Below the pieces are notes generated by a model. The model did not search any database, was not told the DNA's origin, and was given only the letters and a program-made list of their open reading frames with translations. 64,000 nt of DNA from assembly GCA_026261815.1 (NCBI GenBank), contig JAMPIT010000856.1, positions 9,470,001 through 9,534,000 on the forward strand. Direction: 5' to 3'. Positions 13,931 to 27,023 of this stretch are shown here, piece after piece (the first letter of the stretch is position 1; each line of letters opens with the position of its first letter). The translations under genes and the position numbers were made by a program. The DNA is from Monarcha castaneiventris obscurior. Its lineage: Eukaryota; Chordata; Aves; Passeriformes; Monarchidae.

Positions 13931-16859
13931 TTTCATTCCCCAAATAACAAGCAATAACAAGAACACAGAGTCACATCCTTATTCCTTTCTCCCAAAACTG
14001 AGGCAGCGGCATTAGGAAAAGTTGTATTTGCAAACCCACAGATTTAGATTTGCTAGGACACACAGAAGAGTCAGGGGGTGAAAAAGCCAATTGGGAGCAC
14101 TAAGTATGCACATGTGGGAACACACTGTAGAAACTGGGCTTGAGAAGCCACACAGTTAAATGTTGATTCATCCTCATCCCTTTCCTTCTCTTCTGTCTTT
14201 TCTCTCACAATGGGAACAGTCTCTGGAAAAACCTCACTGTATCATGTAGTCGTGATCAAAGAACCTTCCTGCTGCCCACCCCAAACCCACGTCTGAGCAC
14301 TTTAAGAGCAGAGTTTTGTCATAAGGTAAAGGGTCAAATAGTTCCCCTCTCCCTTTACTCATTTACCCCATGGTAGGTAAATTTTGGGTCATTCCCAACC
14401 TCTAATGGGCAAAAGTGCTTCTTTGCCTATTGAAGCTGTACCAAAGCAGCCAGTAAAGTTTGTCGAGGCCTCCCCTCTCTCTGCTGCCAGGAGGGAAGGA
14501 ACCACACTGACTGAGAAACTGTCTGGGACTTGGGCATTTCCCTTCCTCTTCCTTTCAGAAGTGTTTTGATTAAATTAGTAAAACCGTTCATTCTCCCTAT
14601 CACTCCTTAACTTTATTTTTGTTACTTCTAGACAGCTTGGAACACCCTTTCCTAGGTAACATTCACTAAATCTGTCTCAGAAGCCAAACCTGCTGCCTCC
14701 CAGCACCCAAATGACAGAGACACTCCAGTGCAGTCGGATCTGGCATCGCTTGGAGAGCACCAAGGAGCCCACCCACCTCCACTTCTCTGCCCCCTGCTTC
14801 TGGGAGGTGCCGTCCTCCAGCTGGGAATGATCTCTGCCCCGCTCCCCATGGCTCTCACTCAGGAAATGCCATCCCTGAGCCCCCGAGCCGGGAACAGTGA
14901 ATGCTGTGGGGACACCTCCTTGGCCTCCCCATAGCAGTGGTTTAAGGGTGCTGACTGAAAGCATCCGCTGTGGCCGGGCAGCCGTCCAAGCACATTGGAT
15001 GCAAGCTCAGTTGCACTTCCACAGGGATCACACTCCTGGATCGCCAAGCCTTGATTGCAGCGGGCAAAATCCCGAAGCAGGGAAACTGCCCTTAAAGCTT
15101 GTTCCCTCTCTAGTTGTTCACAGCAGGGATAAGTAAGGCCTCATCTATAATCACCTAAAACCATCACATGATTCCTGCTCTGGCAGCACAACAGCTGAGC
15201 ACGCTGCAGGATACACAGCAACACACATTGGTGATGCACCATTACACACTTCCCCAGTGCAAGCCCTGTTGAAATGCTGCCATCAAATTATTTCAACTGA
15301 TCAAAGCAGGAAAAAAATAGAATATTAAAGCCCCAGATAACAAATTAATAAGAATAAAAGCATGTAGGTGAGAATTAAGAAGGCATTAACATTCTGATGG
15401 CATCTGCTGCCTAAATTAAACTACAGGGAAAAAAAAAAAAAAAAGAGTTCAGCTGACGCTCAGGATCAGGACAAATAGTTCTCAAATGGAAATTACAGTT
15501 TTGAAAATTATGTACCAAAAAAGGATCCAAATTAGAACATTTCTGATTTGTGAAGTTCTTTCTCCAGGTGGGGATCTCAGGCTTGACTGGAGGGCTGGCA
15601 ACATGATTGGCAAGATGCTGGAGTTGCTCAGTTCCTGCATCCCACAGCAGGCCCAAACTGGCCCAGAGCCCAGCTGGGACAGTGTCTTGTCACTTCTCTG
15701 ATCCCTCTAGGCTCTGTCCCCTTTTGGACTCGGACCATACGGGAATGGTGTGTAAAGTGTGTTTCATTTGTGCAGACACCATCTTGGAAAAAAAGGAGGA
15801 ATTAGGCCTGGATTTCTAAAGGAGCTCAGTGCTAAATTATGTGAATAACTGCATCAGTAATTTACATGAGCAGTTACTGTGACAACTAATAGTGAACAAC
15901 TTAAGTAGCCAGTTGAGCATGTAATGACCTGAGTTATATGCACCATCATGTCTCTTTGGCACACCAAATTAGGTGTGCATACACATTTTGCATGCCCTGA
16001 AGGACTTCTACCTCAGCAACGAGCCTTAATTTCACAGCACAAGCCTGATCTCAGCAGCCTAGCACAGCACAGCCAGTTTATGCAACGCAAAGAGCTGGCA
16101 CAAACTCCATGGCCCAGGTCGGAACGGATCCTCAGACAGCTAATTAATTTTTACTGCTCCTTTGTGAACTGTAAATTACCCTTCATTTCCTAGATTTCTG
16201 TCCCATTTTTTGCCTGCCTTTCTCTAGCGAAGCAGTAAAAAGGGAAAAGTGCCAATAATGGGCTCTCGTTGTGATAAAAGCAGCCACGATTCACTCGCGC
16301 TTTGAACAATGCTCTGCTTATGACCAGAATATAAAGGCAATTGGGTTTCAAGAAACAGTCCAGAGATAATGACTTTTCCTGGAGATGGGAGGATAGGAGG
16401 AATATTTTATAAAAAGAGGGGCGGGAGGAGTGTCTGGTTTTGCAGGACAAACACAACTGAGCTCCTCTCCTGCAGAGGGTTAAGAACAAGATAAATAATC
16501 ATCACTTAGAGACCAAGTTCATCAGTATTGCCTGCACAAAAGAGAAGGGAAACTGCTTACAAGGCTGAACTGCCAACAGCCTCCCCTTCTCATTCAGACA
16601 GGAAAGAAGAGCCTCTTCCCGAGAAAGAGTGACCTTCAGACCACACACACACACCCCAGAGTCTTCCGAGAGCAGCCTGTGAGCAAACGGTGCTGGAGCA
16701 AGGACGGGCGGGGTTTTTTCAGTATTGCCGTGACCCTGTGCAAAGACTAAAGCTGCTGATTCTGCTGAATCCAGAAAGCAACTCCCTGCCAAGAGAAGAT
16801 CTACCAGTGCATACAATCCTGCAAGCCATGGTTCATGTTCTTTGTCACTGATGTCACTG
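13931..16859. other. Intergenic, no gene seen
   Basis: Unique sequence. A poly(A) tract of about 19 occurs near 15427-15445; a non-LTR insertion ending there cannot be shown. Confidence 0.6.
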
Positions 16860-17068
16860 TTCATAGAATCATGGAATGGTTTGGGTTGGGAGGGACCTTA
16901 AGCTTATCTCATTCCAGCCCCTGCCATAGGCAGGGACACCTTCCACTATCCCAGGTTTCTCCAAGCCCTGTCCAACCTGGCATTGAACACTTCCAAGGAT
17001 GGGGCAGCCACAGCTTCTCCATGGCAGCCATAGCTTCTCTTCTAACAAAATTAATCTAAACCTTTACC
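16860..17068 (-). mobile_element. CR1 LINE 3' fragment, inverted
   Basis: Starts with the reverse-complement tail (TCATAGAATCATGGAATGG) and contains GCAGGGACACCTTCCACTAT. The phrase around CACAGCTTCTC is imperfectly duplicated near 17010-17040. Confidence 0.9.
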
Positions 17069-17989
17069 TTCAGCCACACACTGATCAGAGGCATAAGCAG
17101 CTGTAGGGAAAAGATCACAACACACCTGAGATGAACTTTGCACAGGCACTGCTTAAAGTCAGAACAGATTCAGCATGGTGAGACTCACTTCACCCTTGTG
17201 TCAGGACACCAGCATTTGCATTAAACCCACAAATAACAAAAAGGTATTATTGGAATTTTCATGTGGTTGCATCTACCAAATGCCCTTGAAAGGCCACGGC
17301 CACAAAAACATACGGAAGATCTCCGGGTCCCAGATGTTGGGATGCTGCAGGAATGAGAACTCGGCACTGCTGGGGTGCATTTATGGAGCCTTCAGCATAT
17401 GAGATACTTATATTGCAAAACTCCACATTCCTCAGCTCTGACGGAACCTCTTTTATCTCCATGGCAGATTCCTGAGTCGCAGCTGCTGCCAGATGAGGGT
17501 GCACAGTGAGTTAACGGCCACGGACCCTGAGCTCCTCTTGCCTCAAGTCATTTACCCAGAGCACCAGTGACGTTATCGTGTTCAGCCCATATTTACTACA
17601 GCTACAAACTGATTCAGAGAAACCTGGAGTACAGGATTAATCATTACTCTTGGGATGTTGAAAATGGATACCAGAACGGACTTCCAAATTAGGTATCTAA
17701 AAGTCCTGCATCTCCCAGGAGAGGCCCATTACATCTCCCTACTCCTTCTAATGGAATCTATAGTATGTGAGCACGGCTTTGCCTCCCACAAGCCCTCCCT
17801 GCATAATTATCCCCAGCTCAGATTGCTGCTTTCTGTAATGGCTGGAGAACCACTTTCTTTAGGCTACTGAGATGTAAAGAGGAAATGTTTATTGTGAAAT
17901 GCAAGTCAACCACAGCCAGTGGGTCTGGGCCATGGTGGAGGGATACAGAAATGGCTTCTTCTTCTTTTTTTGGCCTCAGAAATAGAACT

Positions 17990-18060
17990 CACTAAAAATA
18001 GCAGTTCCACAGGAACAAGACTGCCTGAAAATAGCTGTTTCTCAGGAGCAGGGCTGGCTG
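17990..18060 (+). repeat. Two-copy imperfect tandem repeat (about 33 bp)
   Basis: Two adjacent diverged copies start AAAATAGCAGTTCCACAGG and AAAATAGCTGTTTCTCAGG. No gene is attached. Confidence 0.6.
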
Positions 18061-19819
18061 CTTCTGAAAGAAGTAGCTATTAATGTATAATTGTCCCTGA
18101 GGCTGGTTTCTGAGAAAATGCTGTACATACAGAGGGCTGTAAAGAGATATGTTCACAGCAGGGAACACAGGCACCCCTCTCTCGTCAGAGGTCCAGTGAA
18201 CTCCAGTAGCTCATATCAGTGTATTTGGTTCACTAATCATAGGCTCAGTTAGATCCATCACAGCACTGGGAAGTATTTCCATCTGTTCCAGTTAAAGCAG
18301 CACTTTGGGATGCTCTTATTAGCTAGACCAGTAAATACGAAAGCCTCCATGAGCTCTAACCAAACCTACACTAGTTTCTCTCCCAGGACTGAGCAAGCCT
18401 TACAAGCTAGAGCCAGGTCTGAAATCCCAGCACCTTCTTTCCACAGAAGATCCAAGAACTTTGTTGAATTGCAGATTGTGCAATCTACTTCCAATTTCCT
18501 GCTCTACTCAGCACTTAGAGTTTTCTTGCGCAGATGCTACAGGGCAATAAATCTTCTGAAGAATGGCTCTACATTTCTCCCACTATGGTGTTGCCTTTTA
18601 ATGAGGAAAGACAAATTGCTTGTGAGATTGGCTGATTGGTTGGCTATTCCCTAAAATGTCTCACTCGTCCCTCTCATAACACCATGGGTTCAACAGCTCA
18701 TTTCTTCTGTCTTTGTTTTCCTTCCCAGCACAGCCAGACAATATCTATATCGAGGCCATTCTCCTCCTGTTTTTCTCCCCTTAAGGAAAAATCCATCTGG
18801 CCAAAAGCAGCAGAGATTATAAAAGGTCCAGAAAAGGCAAATTTTGGAAAGCAGCAGCTTTAAGGAAACTGCAATGGGTATGAAGTACAGAGGGCCTGGC
18901 TGCTGCCATCATTTCAGTCTCGCAACACCAATGCCAGAAGCCATAGTAACCTCTGCTGGGAGCATCCTTGGATCCCACAGACTGTGGGACTGGGCTGTGT
19001 CATCACAGGATGGAAATCTTAGATTGCTCCTTCCAGGCTCTGTTCTAAGTGCTGCTTCAAGTCATATCTCCTCTGTTCACTGGTGATCTGACGCTTCAGC
19101 ATTCCAGTAACAGCAGAAGGCGCTTTCTGCAAGAAGTGTATGGCTGAAGCTCTACCCACTGAGTAGCCCAAGGCTGGTCCTTTAGCCTGAGAAATTGCTC
19201 TTTCTTTTCCTGACTGAATTCCAGAAGAAGAAATGGCACTCTGCTTGTCCTTACACCACGCTGCCGTTTCCAGTGTGGAAACTACCTCTAGTTCCCTGGG
19301 TAGATTTACATTGCAGTGTGCAACAAAGACCAACACTCCCAGGCTTCATTTTATCCTCGTTTGCTTAGGAGGGAGAACCAGAGATGCTGCAGCCTGGATG
19401 ACTTCACATTACTAAAACTGGAAAACTTCTAAAATACAAAATATACAGTGCTAGAAATGTGGTGCCTGATGTGACCAGGTAAAACTGGAGCAGGTACACA
19501 CAGCCATGACACCCAGCCACACCATTAACTGATCTTTCCCTTCCCTGTTGCCAAGTGGTTTGTTACATAATCTAAACTGCACTCATAAAGGGAAAGATCT
19601 ATAAAATACAGAGACACAAATACGCTCCTTGCCTTTTTATTTTGCTAAAGTTTTGAAAAATGCCTTGGGATCCTCAAAACCAATAGCCCATGAAAGGCAG
19701 AGTACTTGATTCCTGTTTGATAGCAGCAGGGTGAGGATTTTTTTGCAGCTCAGATCAGTTTGATTAAACAAGCGTTTTGTTGCAGCCGTCATACAGTGCT
19801 CATTAAAAAATACTCTACA

Positions 19820-19910
19820 TTTGTGTAGCATTTATCATCCATGAATCTCATCATGTTTTACAAAATGTAATTAATTAAACTTTACAGCTCCCCCCGGAGA
19901 GGGATAAGGA
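19820..19910 (+). mobile_element. Possible ancient MIR/core-SINE-like remnant
   Basis: Sequence such as TAGCATTTATCATCCATGAA, then CATGTTTTACAAA and a purine-rich GAGAGGGATAAGG, follows the order of motifs in ancient core-SINE repeats. Divergence is high. Confidence 0.35.
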
Positions 19911-22900
19911 AAATGGAGAGTTGCTTTAATCCATCACTGAACTGCAGCAGGCGCTGGGTTAGAGGAAAGCAGCTTTTCAACAGCACACAGCAGCACTGGA
20001 TCAAGAAGAGAACATCTTCAGGCAAAGTCACCCAGGGAATATATCACACACCTTGTGTTTGCCTGAACTGTGCACTTCCACTAAAGGTTAAATGCCAATT
20101 CTTGCAGAGAAGAGGGGGATTTTTCCCCCCGACCCCACTTCCCAGGTTTATATCTGAGGCACCTGGCAGTACAATGCCTTCCACTGAATCCCGAGCCATA
20201 CTAAAGCCCAGGGGCAGCCACAACCTGCCCGGAACCCCGGAGGCAGAAGATATAAAGCCACACAGCCACAAATTGCATCTCACAGTCCTGGAATGTTGTG
20301 CAAGCTGGTGCTTAAAGTGGAGGGAGGGTAAAGTCCCTTTAATCCCTTGCTTACTTCCCTCTCCCCTCCCCATCAGTAAATCCACACCTGTTAAAGGTCA
20401 CCCTGAAATGAAATACATTTAAATGCTTCCTGCTGCTGCTTGGCTCCCCTGTCCTGGTCCCCTGCGATCCCTCCCAGTTCACACCGTGGAGCAGAGGGAA
20501 GGGGGGTGCCCACGTGCCCTGCTTGAATGTCAGAGTTTCATGGCTGAAATCCCACCCGACTCTTAGCTGATCTTTAGAGAGGAATCTCCCTTTCACCCTG
20601 GCTTTAGGAGCATATAGGATAACATGGCCATGGGGCAAGCCTGATTAGACAGATCTGTTATGCCACTTTCACTACCTAGGAAAAAGCTAGAATTTGATCT
20701 GGTGCAGGTTGGGGAGGGAGTGCGAAGGATCACTTTTGTGAGGATGTACGACAACAAAACCACAGGGATATGTGCCAGGAGAGAATGATGCAAACAAACA
20801 CATGTGCATCCATAGAGCACTGAGAAAAGGGGGGATAGATGGAGCAGCACCAATCCATTCACCAAGTGATCAACACAGCCGTGAATCCAATGACAACTGC
20901 ATGTATGAATTGGAGAAAGAGCTTTGGTCTAACTCTCCAGATGTGCAAGTAGGAAGGCCTGGGCTACATGTGGTGAGACACAACTGGCTGGTGGGGGCTG
21001 AGATGTGGCTCTCCCACTGCAGCCCTACAAAACTTTTCGTTCCTTTGTGTCTTCCAAGAAGATGCTCAGCTCACCCACTGGAACAAACCTGAGGTCTCAC
21101 TGGCACAGCTGTGCTTCTTGGCTCCTTGGCACTTGCTTCAGCCTCACATCTCCTTGCTGTCACAGGTGAAGTAACTGCAGCTTTCAGGAAGAGAATGCCT
21201 GGATACAAACCCTTCCAGTTCTCAATGGGAAGATGAGCTGAGTTGAGACTGGCTGCAGTCTGGGAGCTGCAGGAAACAACATCAACAGGTGCCACAGGGC
21301 TGTGGAGGCAATAATGTCCCGAAACCACCAGTGCCTTTGGTCTGAGTAAGGTTCAATGTCAGCAACTGAACTTCTTCCAAGAAATAAGGTAGGAGAGGAA
21401 GAACAGCCATCAGCTGCTTCAGCTGGGAAGGTCAGAGAGACAATTTCCACATTTATTTTCATCAGCCATAAATGTGGGAAGAGAGGAGAAATACAAGGAT
21501 TGTGCTGGAGGAATTGGAAGTGGATTCGAAGATGGTAACAAGGTGATTTTTTTTAAGCCTCTGTCACATCATTTAATTAGTCTCCAAATCCTCCCCTGAT
21601 AATATGAGGCCCATTTGTACATCCCTCCTGCTTGGCCACTCACACTTAGCCAAACAGACACACGGATAAGATGGGATTCTTCACACCAATCTTCCCCCAC
21701 TAATGAAGGCAGATCACCCTGCCCTTCTGGACTGATACCACTGTGCCACTCCCAGTGGGTACATGTCTTTCCTCTTTTTAGCATGAAGAAACTGGGTTTT
21801 ACTGGTCCATGGTTTTATTTTCATGTTTGTCTCTGGGAAGCAGCCTCAGATACAGCTGTTGCTGCAGCAGATTTATCTCTGTGAAAATTCCTGCTTTGGT
21901 TTTGCAAGTGTTTTAATTAACGTATATTATTTTAGTACACTTTACTACTGATAGCATGTAATTATCTCCCCACAGGTATATATTTAGCTAACCACCAGGC
22001 TGATCAAAGAATAATAAAATAAGATACTTTTGCAACTGACACCAGATACAAGCAAAGGCCAGCAAGATGGGACCAAAGGAGGAGGGAGGAATTCCCCCTC
22101 CTAGTCCTAAACCCAGGGCTCAAATTTCACCACTTGAAAAGATAATCATAACATTAACGTACACATTTTATCGGAGAAGCACAAAGATGCATCAACACAC
22201 TAGTGCTGTGAAGGAGAAAAGAACTATGTACATGCTAAACTATTAATCATTGGTAAGTGATCTCCTCTGCAAAGTGTTTTGAGGTTGATGAAGGAAAATG
22301 GCTCTGTAATAACACAGAGCAAGCAATCTGCTTGCAATCACAGCTTCATTCTCTCAACTGCTTTTGCCATGTCAATCCCTAGGTATTATTATCTCTGTGA
22401 AGCAATTCACCATTTTCCTGAGGAAGTCTGGCCATGGAAGAGATTTCAGACTCCACACCCTTTTCTTACCCTATTCAATGCTGGAGTCTGGTTTCCACTG
22501 CAAGCACAATTTTAGATGAACGAGGCTGAGACCTCGGCAGCTGCTCTGCTCTCACCACACCAAACTGTTCATATAATTAAAAAATAACTGACTGGATGAA
22601 GCAGCCTGGGGCCATAACTTTTCTCCAAATTACTGGCTGATAAAACGTGCATCTCTCTGTTGAGCTTCTGCAAGTGCTGGTAGCCCGTGATTTCTCCTTC
22701 TCCTTGATGGCTGCAGCTCCTTAACCTGTGCTGGTGGGAATTCATCAGATTGAAATGAGTGCTTTGCAGCCAAGAGGTATCCTGTGCCAAACCACATGTT
22801 TCAGAACTGTTTCTGGTCTACAAACTACTGAAGGTCTGGTCCTTTATTAAAAGCACTGGGTGCTTTGTCATCTGTTTCAGTGGGCACAGGATCATTTAGG

Positions 22901-24545
22901 TAAATCCTCGTTTCTTGACCTTCTTGAAGGCCATTCTGTGCTACCTCACAGATCTACAGACACCGTGTCTGTATATTCCTGCAGGACCACTGACCACCCA
23001 GGGGAGACCCTGAGTCTTCAAAGGGTAGCACATGGAACAGGAAAAATTATCCCAACCTCCAAGGGAGGCTGTTCTGCTTTTTACTTCTCCTTTTCAGCAA
23101 TTCAAATGAAGTGTGGCTTAACTTTTAGGGCCACAAGTGAATCTTTGGACTGAAAGCTGCAATATTATGTGTTACCCTTGTTAGTGGAGAAAGGAAATCT
23201 CTTTTATATCCATTGATGTATTTTGCAAAACACTCTGTGTTTTTTGAACTTATTTCTATTTCTACTTCTATTATTTCTATGCCATTACTTACAAACTTCA
23301 CAGCATTTTCTAGAGAGGTCTTCACTAAGATGAAAACCTCAGGGCAACACTCCATTAGGCTTTTATTTTTAGAGGTTGGGCTAAACCTTCTTGAAATTGG
23401 TAGGTTTAACTGCATTCCTTTATTTAGGGTAGCTGAAGGAGACATTAAGTCTATTTCCACCCACAATACAAGATTGCTCAAGAACCTGAAGGCTCTGGGA
23501 GGACAGTTTGGAGTAGGATATTAAAAGGAAAGAAGGTTATGTGTGGATGCTATGGTTCAGGTGGAGGAAGAGACAGAAAGACAGAGTATGGAAACGAGCG
23601 GAGAACAGAAACTTCAAAGAGCCTGAACAATCATTGATATAAGACCTGGAATGAGTACAAAGATTTGGGGTCACACTGCTGCCTGGAGCAGGTCTGGAGC
23701 TCTAAGCAAGGCAACTGGCTCTCAGTGTGTGAGTTCTTCTGTGGTCAGGAAAGAAGGGCTGCGAGAATTCTTGTAAGCAAACAGAAATACATCAGAAACA
23801 CCTTTCTTTGTCCCTCCTTCTCCTCCCATCTGGATCAACCAACAAGACCCTGAGCTTTGGCCAGCAGCACAGGTCAAAGGAAGGAAATGTGCAGCAAAAC
23901 CTCCTGCACATCTGTACCATTTCACTCTTCCTGCTGGGTCAGGTTAAGGTGGCATAAAGAGAACAGCCCTGTTCCTCTCACCCTGCCAGCATGGGCAGCT
24001 CTGGCCAAGGCTTGAGTCACTGCTCCCTCTAATTGCATTGCAGAGGGATCCTCATTAAGGATTTCCATTCTTACCCTAACAATCCAAATTTCTCCAGATT
24101 TTGCTATAAGCAGTTTGAGCAGCTTTATGTGCTCTTCTGCTCTGCAGGGAACTCCTTAAAACGAGGCCCCCGCCACTGGCTTTCTTCCTGTAGGTGAATT
24201 AATCTGCCTTGCATGAGTAATCCTATTTAAAACAATAGGTTGCCTTGCAAGAATGAGGGAAGCAAGTTTGGAGCATGATTTTCTGCAAGTACTGTAAAAA
24301 GGGCACATAGTAGTTCATCAGGGGACACTTCAGCCATAAAATGACAGTTACCGGTAAAGTCCGATAATAAAATAAAGGATAATTTAATAAGAGGATTTTA
24401 AACTCATTTAACAGGGTCTAAATTTGGAATCCTTTCTTCAGGTGATCAGACACACTATATTTTCCTAATCTTACTTTCTGTTAATGAGGAAAAAAAAACC
24501 CTTTAAGAATCAGGCAGCAATGTATTCATTCTGCTTTTTTTTCAT

Positions 24546-24650
24546 TATGTTATGTTATGTTATGTTATGTTATGTTATGTTATGTTATGTTATGTTATGT
24601 TATGTTATGTTATGTTGTGTTGTGTTGTGTTGTGTTGTGTTGTGTTGTGT
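24546..24650 (+). repeat. Two-block pentanucleotide microsatellite (TATGT)14(TGTGT)7
   Basis: Fourteen perfect TATGT units are followed without interruption by seven perfect TGTGT units, 105 bp in all. The switch is one clean A-to-G change per unit. The frame through it is open only because of the repeat. Confidence 0.97.
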
Positions 24651-25311
24651 TATAGAACTATTCAATGTAAACAAATTATTTTGGTAAAATAGAGGGTGAA
24701 GCTAGACACGGAGATCAGCCTCTGATGTGTGTCACAGTTCCGTATATCTTGAGACAGCACAGGTCACTCACCTCATTTAATACCAGGTAACACAACCCTG
24801 CAGATTTCAAGAATCCTGCAGTGGCAGGAGGGAGGAGTGTGGAATAAGACTTAGCGACCTAAGAGAAATAAAAGCTGCAGAGATTAGCGTTTATGTAGGA
24901 GCCCTGTGGGCTCCTTTCAGCATCCTTAATTTAGTTTTCATCTCTGATCCGCTCTACCAGTCCTCCGTGGGATGGAGATTTCATATCCAGGAATCCCGGG
25001 GTGCTGTTTGACCTGTCAAGAGCAGCGGGGGAACGGCTGCTCCCTGTTCACTGCTGCAGCACTTGGCTTTTCAGCTTCAGCACAATAAACAACAACAAAC
25101 CCTGACACTGCTATGAACCTGCACGAGAGGATTTGAAGCCTCTAGAGGTCACTAGCCGGGGACCAGCAGCCGCAGCCGCTGCCTGCGAGTGACACCTGCT
25201 GGAGTCCTACCTGGTGCCACCACCCAGGGCTGCAGGTGTGCCCAGGGCGGGCCTGAGCACCCCAGAAAGGCTCTGGGGAACAGGAAATAAATCTGGGTGC
25301 CTCTTTCCCGT
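24651..25311. other. Intergenic, no gene seen
   Basis: Unique sequence between the microsatellite and the long CR1. It is GC-richer near 25140-25290 but has no recognisable exon. Confidence 0.6.
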
Positions 25312-25822
25312 TCTACTCTGAGCTGGTGCAGTCTCACCTCAAGTTCTGGGCGCAGTTTTGGGCATCACAATACAAGATATAAAGCAATTAAAAGGAGGGC
25401 TGTGAAAATGGGGAAAGGTCTAGGGGAGAAGCCAAACAAGGAGTGGTTGAGGTTGGTTTGTTCTGCTGGAGGAGACTGAGGGGAGACTCATCGGGGGCTG
25501 CAGCTCCTCGCGAGGGCAGCGCATGGGCAGCTCCAATCTCTGCTCCCTGTGAGCAGGGACAGGACCCAAAGGAACAGCTGGACTTGGGTCAGGTGAGGGT
25601 TAGATGGGATATCAGGAAAAGGTTCTTCCCCCAGAGGGTGGTCAGGCACTGCCCAGGCTCCCCAGGGAACGGTCACTGCCCCAAGGCCGCCAGAGCTCCA
25701 GGAGTGTTTGGACAACGCTCTCAGGCACACAGTGGGATTGTTGGGGTGTCTGTGCAGGGCCAGGAGCTGGACTGGATGATCTTGGTGGGTCTCTTCCAAC
25801 TCTGGATATTCTATGATTCCTG
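25312..25822 (+). mobile_element. CR1 LINE 3' fragment, longest copy
   Basis: About 510 bp, from sequence upstream of the 3' UTR (CAGTTTTGGGCATCACAAT) through CTGGACTGGATGATCTTGG to an intact tail ending ATTCTATGATTC. It is the best-preserved CR1 in the window. Confidence 0.92.
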
Positions 25823-26460
25823 TTGCAGGAAGGCAAAATTTGTCTTTATCTGCACATTAACTGCTCCACCACTCCGGTTATGTGGGTTTATTTACACCGT
25901 ATACCCCAACCCAGCCTCTCCTTTTGCCTTTGACACCCTTCCAGAGGAGCTGTAGTAGAACACATCATATTCCCACAGGGAAAAGTCCTCAGTGGGCATG
26001 GAAAAGGGACTTCTTGCAGTACAATAAACGACAACAATTTCAATGTATGTTGCAGTATATACTTTCTGTGAGCACATATTTACCGTGTTGGAGTTGCAAC
26101 TTAAGAACACACTGGAAAAGGTTCATCTGTGGGACATCGGCAAGATTGCTGATAGAGACGTGTGAAGATGCTGATGACAACTTGTGAATTTTGCTATATT
26201 TTCTCACAATCTGAAGCACTGCAAGGAGGGCACCTGACACCCCATAACGTGGGACGGTGCGAGGCGCTGCCCTAGGGGGATTGAAGGACATGCTCAGGAG
26301 TTGTTTACCATCCCTTGAGGAGGGGCCCAGCTGCTGAAGGGACCTGCTGGACTGGAAATGAAGGGCAAATCCCTCAGGTGCCCCAGTCCCCGGCTAGGCT
26401 GGCAGTGTCTGGAGCAGTGTGTGCAGCCCCCACTGGGGAACTGGCCCCCAGAGAGGAGAT
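25823..26460. other. Intergenic, no gene seen
   Basis: Unassigned sequence between two CR1 fragments upstream of ATP5MF. Confidence 0.6.
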
Positions 26461-26745
26461 CACACAATCATGGACTGTTAAGGGATTGCAAGGACCTTAA
26501 AGATCATCACTTCCTGCCATGGGCAGGGACACCTTCCACTACCCCAGGCTGCTCCAAGCCCCATTCAGCCTGGCCTTGGACACTTCCAGGGATGGCGCAG
26601 CCACAGCTTCTGTGGGCAACCTGTGCCAGGGCCTCACCACCCTCACAGGGAGAAATTTTTCCCGTGTATTTAACCGAAATTTCCCCCGCTTCCAGTGTGT
26701 ACCCATTACTCCTTGTCCCGTTACTAGGACAGGCTGGATGGGCTC
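26461..26745 (-). mobile_element. CR1 LINE 3' fragment, inverted, next to the ATP5MF promoter
   Basis: Reverse-complement CR1 (GCAGGGACACCTTCCACTAC, CACTTCCAGGGATGGCGCAG). It ends about 40 bp before the duplicated YY1-like sites of ATP5MF. Confidence 0.9.
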
Positions 26746-26769
26746 AAGGCGGCACAAGGACGCCCATGG

Positions 26770-27023
26770 TCCCTCCTGAGGGGGAGTGACACACCCAAGA
26801 TGGCGCCGTGACACGCCCAAGATGGCGCCGGCCCCGCCCCGCGCGCCATCCGCGTTCCCGCCCTTCCCTCCTCCCATGAGCCCCCGCGGCGCGTCCCGTC
26901 CGGGCACACCAAGATGGCGCAGCCGCCGGGTGAGTGCGGGAGGGATCAAGGTGACCGCGGTGCCCTCCTCCTTCCCTCCCTCAGCCCCGCGCTGACCGGC
27001 TTCTTTCCCTCTCCCTGCCGCAG
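26770..27023 (+). promoter_or_regulatory. ATP5MF: ATP5MF promoter with duplicated YY1-like elements
   Basis: A GC-rich stretch surrounds the first exon. A 22-bp unit is tandemly duplicated at 26786-26807 and 26808-26829 with one mismatch; each copy contains CAAGATGGCGCC, the form of a YY1 site common at housekeeping start sites. A third copy, CAAGATGGCGCA at 26910-26921, contains the start codon. No TATA box is visible. A CR1 fragment ends only about 40 bp upstream. YY1 binding is inferred from the motif. Confidence 0.7.

Larger units (their letters stand above)
17069..24545. other. Intergenic, no gene seen
   Basis: Mostly unique AT-rich sequence with the small repeat at 17990-18060 and the possible ancient SINE at 19820-19910. 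No coding exon recognised. Confidence 0.6.
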
